64,000 nt of DNA from NCBI GenBank assembly GCA_009823395.1, contig CM020511.1, positions 20,194,001 through 20,258,000 on the forward strand, read 5' to 3'. Origin of the DNA: Thamnaconus septentrionalis (lineage: Eukaryota > Chordata > Actinopteri > Tetraodontiformes > Monacanthidae). A model generated the notes under the pieces. It was not told the DNA's origin. It ran no database searches and worked only from the letters and a program-made list of their open reading frames with translations. A program made the translations under genes and the position numbers. Shown here piece by piece: positions 49,180 to 60,400 of the stretch; within the stretch, counting starts at the first letter, position 1, and every line of letters starts with the position of its first letter.

Positions 49180-49181
<2 letters not shown>
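49046..49181. repeat. teleost dispersed repeat between TA microsatellites
   Basis: ATTCATTCATTTTCTATACC, CAGGGTCACGGCGGTCTGCT, GGAGCCTATCCCAGCTGTC and ACACCCTGGACAAGTCGCC are blocks I recognise as one of the commonest dispersed repeats in fish. Confidence 0.6.
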
Positions 49182-49228
<47 letters not shown>

Positions 49229-49250
49229 CATACATACATACATACATATA
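49182..49250. repeat. TA/CATA compound microsatellite
   Basis: About 21 TA units followed by six ACAT units. Confidence 0.95.
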
Positions 49251-52200
49251 ACTATAGTCACCTTTGGAGGGCTGTGAAATGGTCTTTAGGAAATGTTTCC
49301 ATTCTTTGTGCTAAACTGCTTCACTGTATCACTTTTCTCAGACTCCAGGCAGGAAACCACATAAGAGCACAGCAAACTGACGAAGCTGTCCTTCAGGCCC
49401 CGGCCTCCGCAGTTGAAAACTGTGCATTTCCACCAATCCCCACATGAAAACAGTCGAGTTAGGGCCGAGGTTTATTTTCATTCACTAATAAAGTGGTCCA
49501 GGAGAAACCCCACCGCCACCCCAACCCCCAGCCCCAGTGAAAGCAGCCGTCTCCTGCCTGTGCAGAAGTCGGCGTCCGGACGGGGAACGGGAGAAAGTTG
49601 AGGCCACCTGTTTCCTCCTCGGTCCTGCCGCTCTCTCGGCATAATGCCGGCTTGTTCACGGGAGATTAGCACCAGGCCGTATGAGGTGGCAGCGCCAGCT
49701 GAACTTCAAAACACCAGGCATGAACTCCGCTGTCCCACAATCTGCGCTGTCCTACGCCTTTAAATCACACGATCCCCTCCGTCTCATGGAGGGTGATTTC
49801 CCACTTAGTCCCGGAGAAGTGCTGCGTCACGACTCGGCCTGCCCGCGCAAGGACACGTTTCCATCTGGCCGGGTCACACATTCCTCCACCGGCCTGGAAG
49901 TGTGGTTATGTTCAGCGGACAAGTGTGCCTACGCTGAGCTGTGCTGCTGGAGTTGTGATCTCGCAGAGAGGACGTGTTGCAGAGCTGCTTGACAGTGTGT
50001 TTCATTCCACCTTATCAACCAGTTATTGGCTGAATCTCCACAGCAAATTCAGAGCCTAATGGCTTTCATGACAGTGCAGAGCAAATCTGATCTATAAAAG
50101 TGTTCATTCCAAACTATTTGCATTTGCACATCCCCCCAACGAGAAACAGCTTTTGGGAATTAGCAGTGGCCTCGGTGTGATTCTGGTGGGGCAAAGCGCA
50201 GATGGGTGATTAAAAGCATTGCAACTTTAAGTGAATCACAATCACCACAGGCTGAAGGCTGAACCTGGAAACTGTTTCATTCAGAAAAACATTCAGTTTG
50301 AGCTGAGTTTCTAAAAGAATGTGGAAAATCATTCCCATTTCTGATCTGCCAGCCTGTGTCTGGTGTGGGCAGCCAACCCTCCTGAGGACCTCTTGCATCT
50401 CATCAACTCCTCTGTTATTCTTTGAAGAGGAGAAACATCTTATTTTATTTAAGGGAAGTGAGAGCGTGGAGCAGTGTGAAGTGTTTGATTGCTGGTTGGT
50501 GTCTTCTCACAGAGGCCATCATCATCCCCTACAGGCAAGAAAGACTTTAAAATCTCCTTGCAGCCACGTTTAAAAGTCCTTTAAAATATCGTCTCACATT
50601 CCAAAAAGTGCCTGAAAATGACCCAGATTTGTCCTTCTTCTTCATTTGTCATTAGTCATGTTGAGGCGTCAAGCTGCTTTTGAAACACAGCGAGTTATTT
50701 CAGTGATTACACACTGCTTTTTTTAAAACGTCCAACTTATATTTCAAAGTGTTTTCGCGAACAAATTCCCTCAGAGGAACGAGCTTGTTATGTGGCGTTT
50801 CAACCCGGGCTTGTTCCCAGCTCTCGTAATCCCCAGTTAATACCAAGACTTCTGCCGTCCCATCAAGAATCGTGAGACAGACCTCGGTGGTTTACAGCCA
50901 CAAGCCGCAAATGGCAAGATTTTAGAAGGCTCCGAGCTGGAACTCGAAACAGAGGTCTCTTGGCGTGTCACTGGGAGACGAAATCACGAGTCTTACAAGC
51001 CCTCGGGGTGTCGTTTCACCCGGGCGGTTGCGTTCAGGCAACACTTCCAAACATGTCCTGTCCGGGCGGTGTGAGAGACGGAGAGGGCCAGGCTGGCTTT
51101 ATGAGCTCTGTGTCGGACGGTGCGAGGGAGGCAGACACAAAAAAAAAAAAAAAAAAAAAAAAAGCGACTGGATGCAGGAATCAAAGGGAAAAAGCAAGCA
51201 AGAGTCCCACTGATGAGAGGAGGGGCCAGGAAGGTCTGCCTGCAGTGGAGAGGAGGCCACAGCCCTGCATGGGCCACTGCGCTTCCTCAGTATCACCTAT
51301 CAGTGGGGTCAATCAGCGGCTGAGATAAAGCAGTTTCCTCAGTGCGGACGGCCTTTGAACACAGCGGGGGGACGGAGCTCTCTCAGGTCACTTATCTTGT
51401 TAAAGTTGAGAGGGCGTATTAATCCTGGATGAGCTAAGACAACAGTCTGGATGACACCCGTCAAAGGCAGCAATCTGGAAGCCACATCAGCGTCGGGCCG
51501 TCGACGCGTCCTCGCCAGCAAAGACTCTTCTTCTGCTTCTCGTTTTCTAATCGGGCGGGGGAGGAATTCCTCCTGTTGGGCGAAGCTGCTTGACATCCAG
51601 GCGGTGGCGGGTCGGGCATTTCACATCCAGGCCTTCACTGGCGTCGTACATAGACCTGCCTAAATTAATACACCTCAAAATACCACCAATGCTGTCAAAG
51701 CTCAAAAGGAAATGGCAAATTTAAGACCAACAAAGTTTATAACTCCAGCAAAAGTTCACTGTGTGAGCTTCAACAAGCTCGTCCAATAAACTGCGAAATG
51801 TCACCGTTTCATATAGGACACCAAGGAGACAATAATGAAACAAACTATTCATTGAAAATAAAAGTAAACAAATTATTTGTAGTAACAGCAAAACAATTGT
51901 ACGATTGAACAGCGGCACATTATTTACATCATAAATCACAGATGATTCTGCAATTGACCTTCTCCTCCTTCAGCCATCAGATCTCCAGGGTTACTAGTTA
52001 AATCTGTCTGGCTCTCATGTGTGCTTATCCAATCACAGTTCAGCATAAGGTGTAAGACCAGCTAACTGGCCTCGGCATCGCAGACTCGACATCTGATTGG
52101 CTATCGCTCACTTACAGCAGACTGCAGCCTGCAGTGCTGACTCTGCTGGCCTCAGGCAGATTTCATAGAACCTGACATCACAAGCTTGCTGACACATGAT

Positions 52201-52982
52201 TGGATCAAAACTCTACTGTAGTATACAGCAATGGAAGCAGCGCAACTAAGTGGATATTATGATATGGAGGAAACAGGCGATGGAGAGTAACTTTATTATC
52301 ATATTTACAGGGTAAAAGCAGTGAAGGCCTCGCTGCACCACTGCATTCATGCATTATTATGAGACATGCTTCCAGTGTAAATGTCCCGCTTGACAAACTG
52401 CGCAGCTTCACTTTTGAAATGTTTTCTGAAATGTATAAATTTCACGACGCAGACGATTTGTTGTCACGCGCGAGCCGCGTCAGAGCCATCAAAGAGCAGC
52501 GAGGCCTCGGCCTCCCACACGATACAAGCCACGAAGAATCCGGCAGGAATGAGGCGACCGCACGCCCATCTCACATCGACTCCTCCTCCTCCTCCCTCGC
52601 CCTTCTCCTCCGCCTCCGCCCTGCTCTCTTCTTGAGGTGCGCTTTTTAACACCGTTCACACAAAGCGGTCTACACTCAATTTGCCGCCAGCTGCTGCCGC
52701 CGCCGTCGCCACACCTCGAGCGTGCGAGAGCGCACGGAAAGAAAAACACGGCGCCGTTCCCCTGCCGCTGCCTGATTCATACACACTTTGACGTGCGTGC
52801 GAGAGAAGTTGGAAGGCGTCCTCACCGAGCGCAGTTCCCCAACTTTTTCTCTTGGACCATTTTAAATTCCGAGTCACAAGAAAAAAATCAAAGGCATTCC
52901 TCCCTCTGGTTTGTGGACGTGGACACAGGCAGTTTGGCTCAACATCACTGTGTCTTTGGTAGGGGTGCGTGCTGCTTTGGTG

Positions 52983-53032
<50 letters not shown>
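52983..53032. repeat. ATG trinucleotide microsatellite
   Basis: About 16 ATG units; the poly-Met open frame across it is an artefact. Confidence 0.95.
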
Positions 53033-53033
<1 letters not shown>

Positions 53034-55214
53034 CAGCTTTTACAATCAACACCAATTCCTGTTCATATTGAGAAGCATTTATATTAACAATTTTTAAGTT
53101 ACATTTTTTTGTACAATGTATTTGATTTGAATGAGCCACTTGCTCATTTAAAGCTAATGTTGAGTCCTGTTCCTTATGTCGTGTTTGGGAACGGAAGGCT
53201 TGTGAGTCTTTTTTTCAGATATTTCCTATCTATTTGACATCATCATAACTTGGAATGTCTGTAAACCCATAGAAATCAATCTGGAAGATTGTGGTGGTGT
53301 CATCATGACCCAGCCATGCTCTGTGTATGGCCCCGAGAGTCTCTCACTAAACTCTAGCCAAAGTCAGTCACAAATAAAGAGAAACTGACTAGAGAGAAAT
53401 TGTGCTGTTTTCCATTCAAAATGAAAATTTCATCCAGTTCTGATCCCATTGCTGTGTTTATGCACGGCTTTTCCAAAAGCCGCTCTTTTAGTTTCTCTTC
53501 CACCAGCTGCTTCCTGGTTTGGTGACAACTGGAAGGCAGCTGATTGGTCATGGGATCCCTGGAAAATCAAGATTGATGGAAAACGCCTTCTAATGGAGGT
53601 CGCCAAGATGGATGGGCCAAACTTCTGAGCTAAAATATGTGTGTGATCCAGCTGTAAGTTTACGTAGCAGCATCGTGTTTTTCATCCCCACCACCGAGCC
53701 GCACGTGTACCTGAGCACCAAATCCATCAGTGTCGGTCCGCTCGCGCGTTGCACTCCATCACAAAACCAACACGGCTTAGTCGGTGGTTACAGCCGCGGA
53801 GGAGATCTGCTCCTGTGCAGACATGAGGAGTCTTCGCCGTCCTCCATAAATCTGCTCCTTACGTCATCAATACAGTCCAAACAACTGACTGGCTGATTCA
53901 ACCGTTTCTACCTCTAGCATGATGTTTCTATCCTGAGAATAAATGGAATCTTACTGTAACAGTTACTCCACCCAAGAGCGCCGGGATATTTCTTCACAAA
54001 AAGTCATTTGACTTTTGAGTGGATTTTATGGAAAATGTAAGAAGTTGGCCTATCGTGATATTACAACATCGAAGTAGGACATTTACATAGCAACCTGTGC
54101 TGGTCAATTCCTCATCAAACAGCAGTGGTGGGTAAACCGCAACAAAAAATGTCTCAACAACTAGTCATGCGACCTTTTCAGCCTCTGGACGGAGAGAAGT
54201 GTTTCAATTGTCAATGAACCAAAACATTGTACAATGTGATTCATGGATCAGACACTTGTGTTTGTGATTTTTTTTTTGCAGTGAATCACCCACACGTCAT
54301 GTGGCAAGAGCTGAAACAGTGAACGGTTGGACGTGTGCATTTAAAAGTTTAGAGAAGCTCAAATGAAGTTCACTTGTAAAGGTCACAGAGTAGCCAGGGG
54401 CCGTTCTGAAATTTCACTCACAACTGAACGGAATAAATTTGGTGAAAGTGTTGGGATTTTGGACGCTTTATTTGTGCTGTTCAGGTGACAAAAAAGCACT
54501 CTTGTTTTGAGACGTTGGAGGAAACAGGCAGACTCCTCACATCCTTGTTCCTCACACCTTGAGGGAGACTTGTTTGTTTTGACAACTGGCCTGGAGGGCA
54601 GGCGGGGAGGGAAGGCCAGATAGATTTAGCCTTTGTTAGGTTTTTTTCTGCGTTTGTTACAGCTCCTTTAAAAAAAAAAAACCTACGCCAAAGACAAATG
54701 GAGACGGCCTAAATAAGTCAGTGTCTAAATCAGGTTGAATCCTGGTGAACTGAGCGAGCAACAAGTAAAGCGAGTGACTTTTTCCCATCTCAGCGTCTCT
54801 CTCTCCCGTGAGCTGTATAGTTTTTACTGTGAAATCGACCAAAGCTCGGTTTTAAAAGACCTACACAAGTCATATATCACCTCTCGCAGTTCACCTTATC
54901 TTCACTGACCCAGTACCGCAACAAGAAGCCTTGCTTGCTCGCGAGCTCACATCAAAGAAATGTTTTGAAAGCCTCTTAAGCTCCCCTTAAAGCGTCGCTA
55001 AAGATCCCCAGAAAATTAAGAGCGAGGTTACAGGACCCAGTGTGGGAAAAGTAGGCCGCAGTAATGATTTAGGCAGTGCATTCCACTACCTATCCAAGGA
55101 TGTGTTTGGCCTCTTGATTAACTTTGAGGTTGTTGTTTTTTTTATACACTTCCCTTCCAAAGAACGCAACCTTTAAAAGGAATGTTTAAAAAAGAAAAGA
55201 AAGACAGGCTGGAT

Positions 55215-56919
55215 AAATTCTCAGAGATTAATGAACTTTATTCTTTTTCTTAAAAAGAGAAAGGTTTGTCACACAAGGCAAAGAGAGAGAGAAGAAATGC
55301 AAACGGCTATAAACAGACCACAGGACCCCCACCAGCGCCACCCGTCCACTGGCGGCAAAGTGGCTTCTCGTTACAACCAAAATCAAAGGAGCAATACAAC
55401 AAGACTCACATTGTTCTGATTGTGTTTACTTGCACTAAAAACATCGGACGATCTGATTGTACAGAGTAAGACAGACAGTTTTTTTTTTCCTTGTAACCTT
55501 CATATGAACAATAAGAACTCCCCACTAGTTTGTCACACGTTTAGCCGACGGTACAAATGAAACAGGAACGTTTACGGCTATACAACACGTTTGATCACTT
55601 AAAAACGGACTCTACACGTTTGCAACGGGCACTTTTTGGGAAAAAAAAATACAGAAAACAACTCCAGGCTCCAGAAAGGGAACAAATGCCTTGGTCATAT
55701 CCAGGTTTTCCTTCTTTTTTTTTGTTTTTTTTTATTGAAGTAACATCAAACCTGCACGTTGAGGTAAGTGTGCCACTGGGGAGTACAAAGGAAGCGATTC
55801 CCTTTAAAAAAAAAAAAAAAAGGGACTCCCCTCGCCGTATCGCCACTCACTTTGTAATTCGCCTTGACGGTAAATCAATTCTCAAGCTTGGCCCCTTGGA
55901 CTCCTAAGAACCCGAGGTCCTCCTCTCTCAACATTCCTGCACACATGAATCACTCCAAGTCCTGGCTTCCAGAAGGCATTTCCTGCCCGGCCTTCTCTCT
56001 CTCCTTCTCTCTGTCTGACTCCTCTGCTGAAAGCTGGGCAGAAACCCGCTGAGCTTTGATTTGAACCCAGAGGGAGAGAAGAGGGAGAGGGAGGAGAGCT
56101 TGGCTTAACACAGGGCCCTGGCTCTGGGGGCTGCTTGGAGAGACACAGAGACTGGAGGAGATGCCTGCACGCCCGAGCGGGGATTTAGTGTTTTTATCCG
56201 TCAAACTGCTAGAACAGCAGCGGAGCAGAGTCCAACGACAATATCACTCCTGGTGCAGCCGCTTTGCCTCAAGGGAGAATCTTCTGTTTGGTTTCGAGCG
56301 TGCATTCTCTCTGGGACAGATGTTCGTCATTTATTCCGTTCCAAAGAAATTTAAAATCATTATTAAAAAAAAAAAAAAAAAAAAGACTTCACTTGAAACA
56401 TCACAGGTTTTTGTTTCAGAACAGCGTGTAGTGTTTTCGACTCTCTGCGCAGAAGTGGATCAGGAACATTCAAATATTTCATGGCGAAATGAAGAGAAAT
56501 GAAACAAGAAAAGAAAATAATGTACACAGTGGGTACGTAAGGTGGCTCTTGGAGGCTGTACACCTGTTCGCACTCAATTCCCTCCAGAAATCACCTCTGT
56601 CGCTAGATCCGGCTATATGTACATACAAGTTTTGAGAGAGTTGAGCGGACTCACGAAGCAGCTCTTGGAAAGAACAGTCTAAATTATCTTAATATATACA
56701 GAAAAAAGAGGGTGAAACATACATAATATACAGAGATCACAGCACAAGAAGAGTCACGGACGGAGGGCGGGGTGAGGAGGAGGAAGAGGAGGAGGACGGG
56801 TCATGTGACGTGCGGCCGTGCCTGTCTAAGCTGCTGGGATGTGGATGCTGCAGACACTCGGTGCGTCTTGCGAATGTTGCGAGCGTGTGATCTCGTCAGT
56901 GGGGCTCCTCCTCTCCCGC
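55215..56919 (-). other. hdac9: hdac9 (MITR form) probable 3'UTR
   Basis: About 1.7 kb follow the stop on the minus strand, with T-rich runs, a Pumilio-type site (TGTACATA, forward 56616-56623) and an AATAAA on the minus strand at 55242-55237. The 3' end is inferred from that signal; no other gene is seen here. Confidence 0.45.
55237..55242 (-). terminator. hdac9: hdac9 polyadenylation signal (minus strand AATAAA)
   Basis: Forward TTTATT gives AATAAA on the gene strand about 1.7 kb after the MITR stop. It is the most plausible end of the short transcript. Confidence 0.4.
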
Positions 56920-57261
56920 TCATATCATGGCTCTTATCACCAGCCTCCCTTTGACCTGGTGCAGATAGGCGCTCTGCTCTGCCTCCAGCGCCTCGTCCTC
57001 GCTGTCGATCGGCTCCTCCTTCACCCTGATGACCCCGCAGTGGCCGTCGGGCAGCTCGCCGCTGGAGCCGCCGCTGCTGCTGCTGCTGCTCAGCGTGTGC
57101 TTCCGGATGACGCCTCCAGGGGGCAGCCGGTCCTCCTGCATGCTCTCGTCGTGCCGCCTGTGGGTCAGCAGCTCCTCCTGCCGCTGCTGCTGCTCCTCCT
57201 CCTCGGACTCGTGCAGGTGCGCACTGGGCTGACGTAGCTGCTCGATGGACTTGGACAACAG
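56920..57261 (-). CDS. hdac9: hdac9 terminal exon with MITR-type C-terminus
   Basis: It follows acceptor TTCCGCAG and codes [12 protein letters not shown] ... [10 protein letters not shown] ... [12 protein letters not shown] ... AYLHQ. It then reads on through a possible donor (CACCAG|GTCAAA at 56956/56955) as [11 protein letters not shown] to TGA at 56922-56920. Human MITR ends the same way, by reading through the exon-12 donor to a short hydrophobic tail. An AGC run here gives a lineage-specific poly-Ser stretch ([11 protein letters not shown]). Confidence 0.9.
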   Translation of the reverse strand: MLSKSIEQLRQPSAHLHESEEEEQQQRQEELLTHRRHDESMQEDRLPPGGVIRKHTLSSSSSSGGSSGELPDGHCGVIRVKEEPIDSEDEALEAEQSAYLHQVKGRLVIRAMI

Positions 57262-57384
57262 CTGCGGAACACATTGGCCCAGCGTTAATTACGGCACGTC
57301 GCCGCCTGTGATCTCTGACAATTAAATGTTATTGGGGGGAAACGGCAAACGCGACGAGTTCAGGGTTTCCGCGGCACTGTTCTC

Positions 57385-57416
<32 letters not shown>

Positions 57417-60400
57417 GACCAAGACATGCAGTGGAATATGTTTTGCATTTGGTCGAAAAAAAAACAAACATTTTTAATAAGTCACAGCTGTTTGAAGGCT
57501 GTCTAAATCTCAAAACATTACATTTTTGCATAATTTAAGTAACTAATGCACTTATTATATTTATATCTATCAGATATGGAGATAAAGGAGCTTCTTCCTG
57601 CTCCCCTGCTCTAGACCGGTGCCACCATTTGCTCACTCTGCCACAAGAGGTCTCCAGGAGCAAGAGCCAAAGCCAGATCATCAATAACTGCAGGGCAAGG
57701 GCCTTACATAAATATGCCTTTAGCCATAAGAATTAGCCTCCTTAGCGCGGCATTAGTAAACAGCGTTCATGCCTCCGCCTAAGGTCCCTAAGCTCCTGCT
57801 AAATTTCCACCCGCTCCTCCTACTGCAGTCACTGAAGGACATTTAAAAACAAACCAAAGACGAGCCTCAGCTCGGAAATTAATTAGGGCATTGCTTCAGA
57901 AATCCCTCTCAATAAACACGGAGGGCTCATCCCTGATTAGTGGCCATTTATAACCTCAACTTAAAGAGGCTTTACTCGCGATCTCATTGGCCTGAGTAAT
58001 CAGAGCAAGGCCAGTTCACATGTTTCCGGACACGGTATCCAACTGATTCCAAAAGCTCTTCTGGAAATCAGGTAAACTTGCAGAGTCGCTACTTTATAGT
58101 GACTGCAGCCAAGGTGCTAATAATATTTATTCATTTATTAATACTAACATACATTTATTTTTACAGATGCAATAAAACTGAATAAAGCATCCACATAGGA
58201 CATGTCTGTGAGAGTCTTTGTACTTTCCTTTTTATTGTTGCTTTTAGCCAAAAGGCCTCAGCGGCCCTCCGTGTTTCAGTCTGAGCACTGGGACACATCA
58301 GTATGTGCGCTCACACAATGCTGCCTTTCAGTGTTCAGCACTTCACAAACGTCCCCCAGCAGAATAATTACGCTCTGTGTTTCGAGAGGTCACCTCAGCC
58401 GACTCACAGAAACACAAATATTGCCACAGTGGGACAAAAAAAAAAGTATGGCGGGCAGGGCAGCTCCTTTTCTTCCGCCGAGTTAAATTTCGCAGAGTTT
58501 GCATGAGAGCAGCGGCGGTGATAGCCTGAGCTACGATAACAGAATTAGTGCACCGGGAAGCATTCCTCTCATGTCAGAAGTCCCTTTTTGCTCTCCAGAA
58601 ATAGAACAGGATTCCAGAGTAGCAGAGAAAACTGCTCTAGCCGGCAAAGCTGCGCTAGCGGCAGAAACTGCTAACAAAGGGATAAAAATAGATGTGAATC
58701 TGTGGTTCCTAAAACATTTCAGTGGCACTTCCTGCATCGGAGGGAAACTCTCGGCAGGCCCAGCAGTAGGAGGAAGGCTGCAAAGAGCGCGACTGGTGAT
58801 GTACCTTGTTGATGTGGACCTGCTGCTGGTACTGTTTCCGCTTCTCCAGGAAGTGCTGGTGTTGCTGCTGGATGACCAGTTGGGCCAGCGTGTTCTGCGG
58901 CAGCGGGGCAGACTGGGTCCTGTTCAGGGGCCGGTGTTTGGGTAGCTTTGGTCGACTGCTGGCGGGACGCTCCTTCATGGCCAGCGGGGACTGGGGGTGG
59001 GACGGCACGGAGCTTTGGCCTTGGGGGCGGGAGGGGAACACGAGGGGAGTTAGTGGCCGTCGGCGTCAGTGAGCACGCTGCGAGCAGGGAGCGGCGAGGT
59101 CTTACTGGTGGAGAGCATCTTCTGCTGCCTCATCTGCTCCTTCTGCAGGAGGTGCTGGAGGAGCGCCTGGTGGCTGGGACTCACTTTGGACTCCAGGCCT
59201 GTCGTCTGCAGGGGAACGGGGCCCAGCAGGTGGCTGGGCAGCCCGTGTTTGACCTCTGTCGATCGGTCCTTCAAGCCCATGGCAGCCTGAGAGAAGACAC
59301 AAAAGATAGACATTATGGGATGGAGCTTGGATGGAGAGGCAAAGTGCAGCTTAGAGATCCAGTGTGTAAAATTTGGCTTGATTTATGATTTGGTCTTGGT
59401 CTCAAGACCACTTTTTAAGGGTCTCGGTCTCGTCTCCGAGGCATCTTTACTGGGTGTTATCTCGGTCTCGGACTGGACGGACTCGGGATTTTTGATCAAG
59501 ACTGGTCAAGACGCAGTCAACACTGCAATGACACCATAATAATAACAGAAAATAATCCAGCTGCTGCCGTTTTACGCTCTGTTGGTGACACCCAGAATGA
59601 CACCCAGAGTGACACCCAGAGTGACACCCAGAGTGACACCCAGAGTGACACCCTGCCTCCTTATTCATTAATATTTCTAAGTTTATGAAGCAAAGTTGTT
59701 TTTTTGAAAATGGTTCAAAATAGTTGGCAAAGCAGCAAAATGTTAAAGAAAATGATTCAAATATACCTTGTTGAAAAGAGATGCTGTTCAATTGAGAAGC
59801 AAACTTGAATTTAAAGAAATACTGGTCATTTTTGTTCTGTTTTGTTATTTTTCTTTGATATATAACGTCTTGGTCATGTCTCGGTCTCCATGCTCTCTAG
59901 TCTTAATAATGTCTTGGTCTCGGTTGGTGCCGTCTGGACTACAACACCACACTGGACCCTTCAACCAAAATACGACTCCCTAGCAACAAATTATTGATTA
60001 TCTCCATCAGGCTCTTGCGGCCGCGGGGTGATGGAGAGCGTCCCAGGAATGTGCCACGCGGCTAAAAGATGATACATCATGTGAAGCGTTATCGTCGTTG
60101 CACTCAAGCCAAATGGGGCTTTTTTTTTTTTTTTAAAAAGTGACAAATGAGGTAATAGCAGCAGATAAGAGCACGTCTGACACGAGACACCGCGGAACAA
60201 TATTTGCCTGGAAGAGATAAAATCGGCGGCGGCTGCGGGTCAGCCGGTGACTGAGCAGAGAGCTGCAGACGGCCGACCCAGGCTGAACCGCAGTGAACCG
60301 AGCCACTTAACTGAGGCATCAAGGCGAGATGCTAAAACACGGCAGGCGACGCAGGTTATCGGTACTCACGCTAATGGTGGAGGATGCAGTGGAAAGCCCA

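Larger units (their letters stand above)
33821..55214. other. twist1-hdac9 intergenic region
   Basis: About 21 kb without a recognised gene. It has CpG-rich blocks near 34.9-35.3, 42.8-43.6 and 45.4-46.9 kb, several dispersed and simple repeats, and a few exon-like open frames of unknown identity. HDAC catalytic-domain exons, expected here from human order, were not found. The likely role is long-range regulation of twist1 and hdac9. Confidence 0.5.

Noticed and set aside
48738..49277. Tyr/Ile-rich open frame of 179 aa
   Set aside because: It reads TA microsatellites, a Tc1 end and a dispersed repeat; not a gene.
58499..59388. Plus-strand frames opposite hdac9 exons
   Set aside because: Antisense shadows; the minus-strand exons have splice sites and clear HDAC9 homology.
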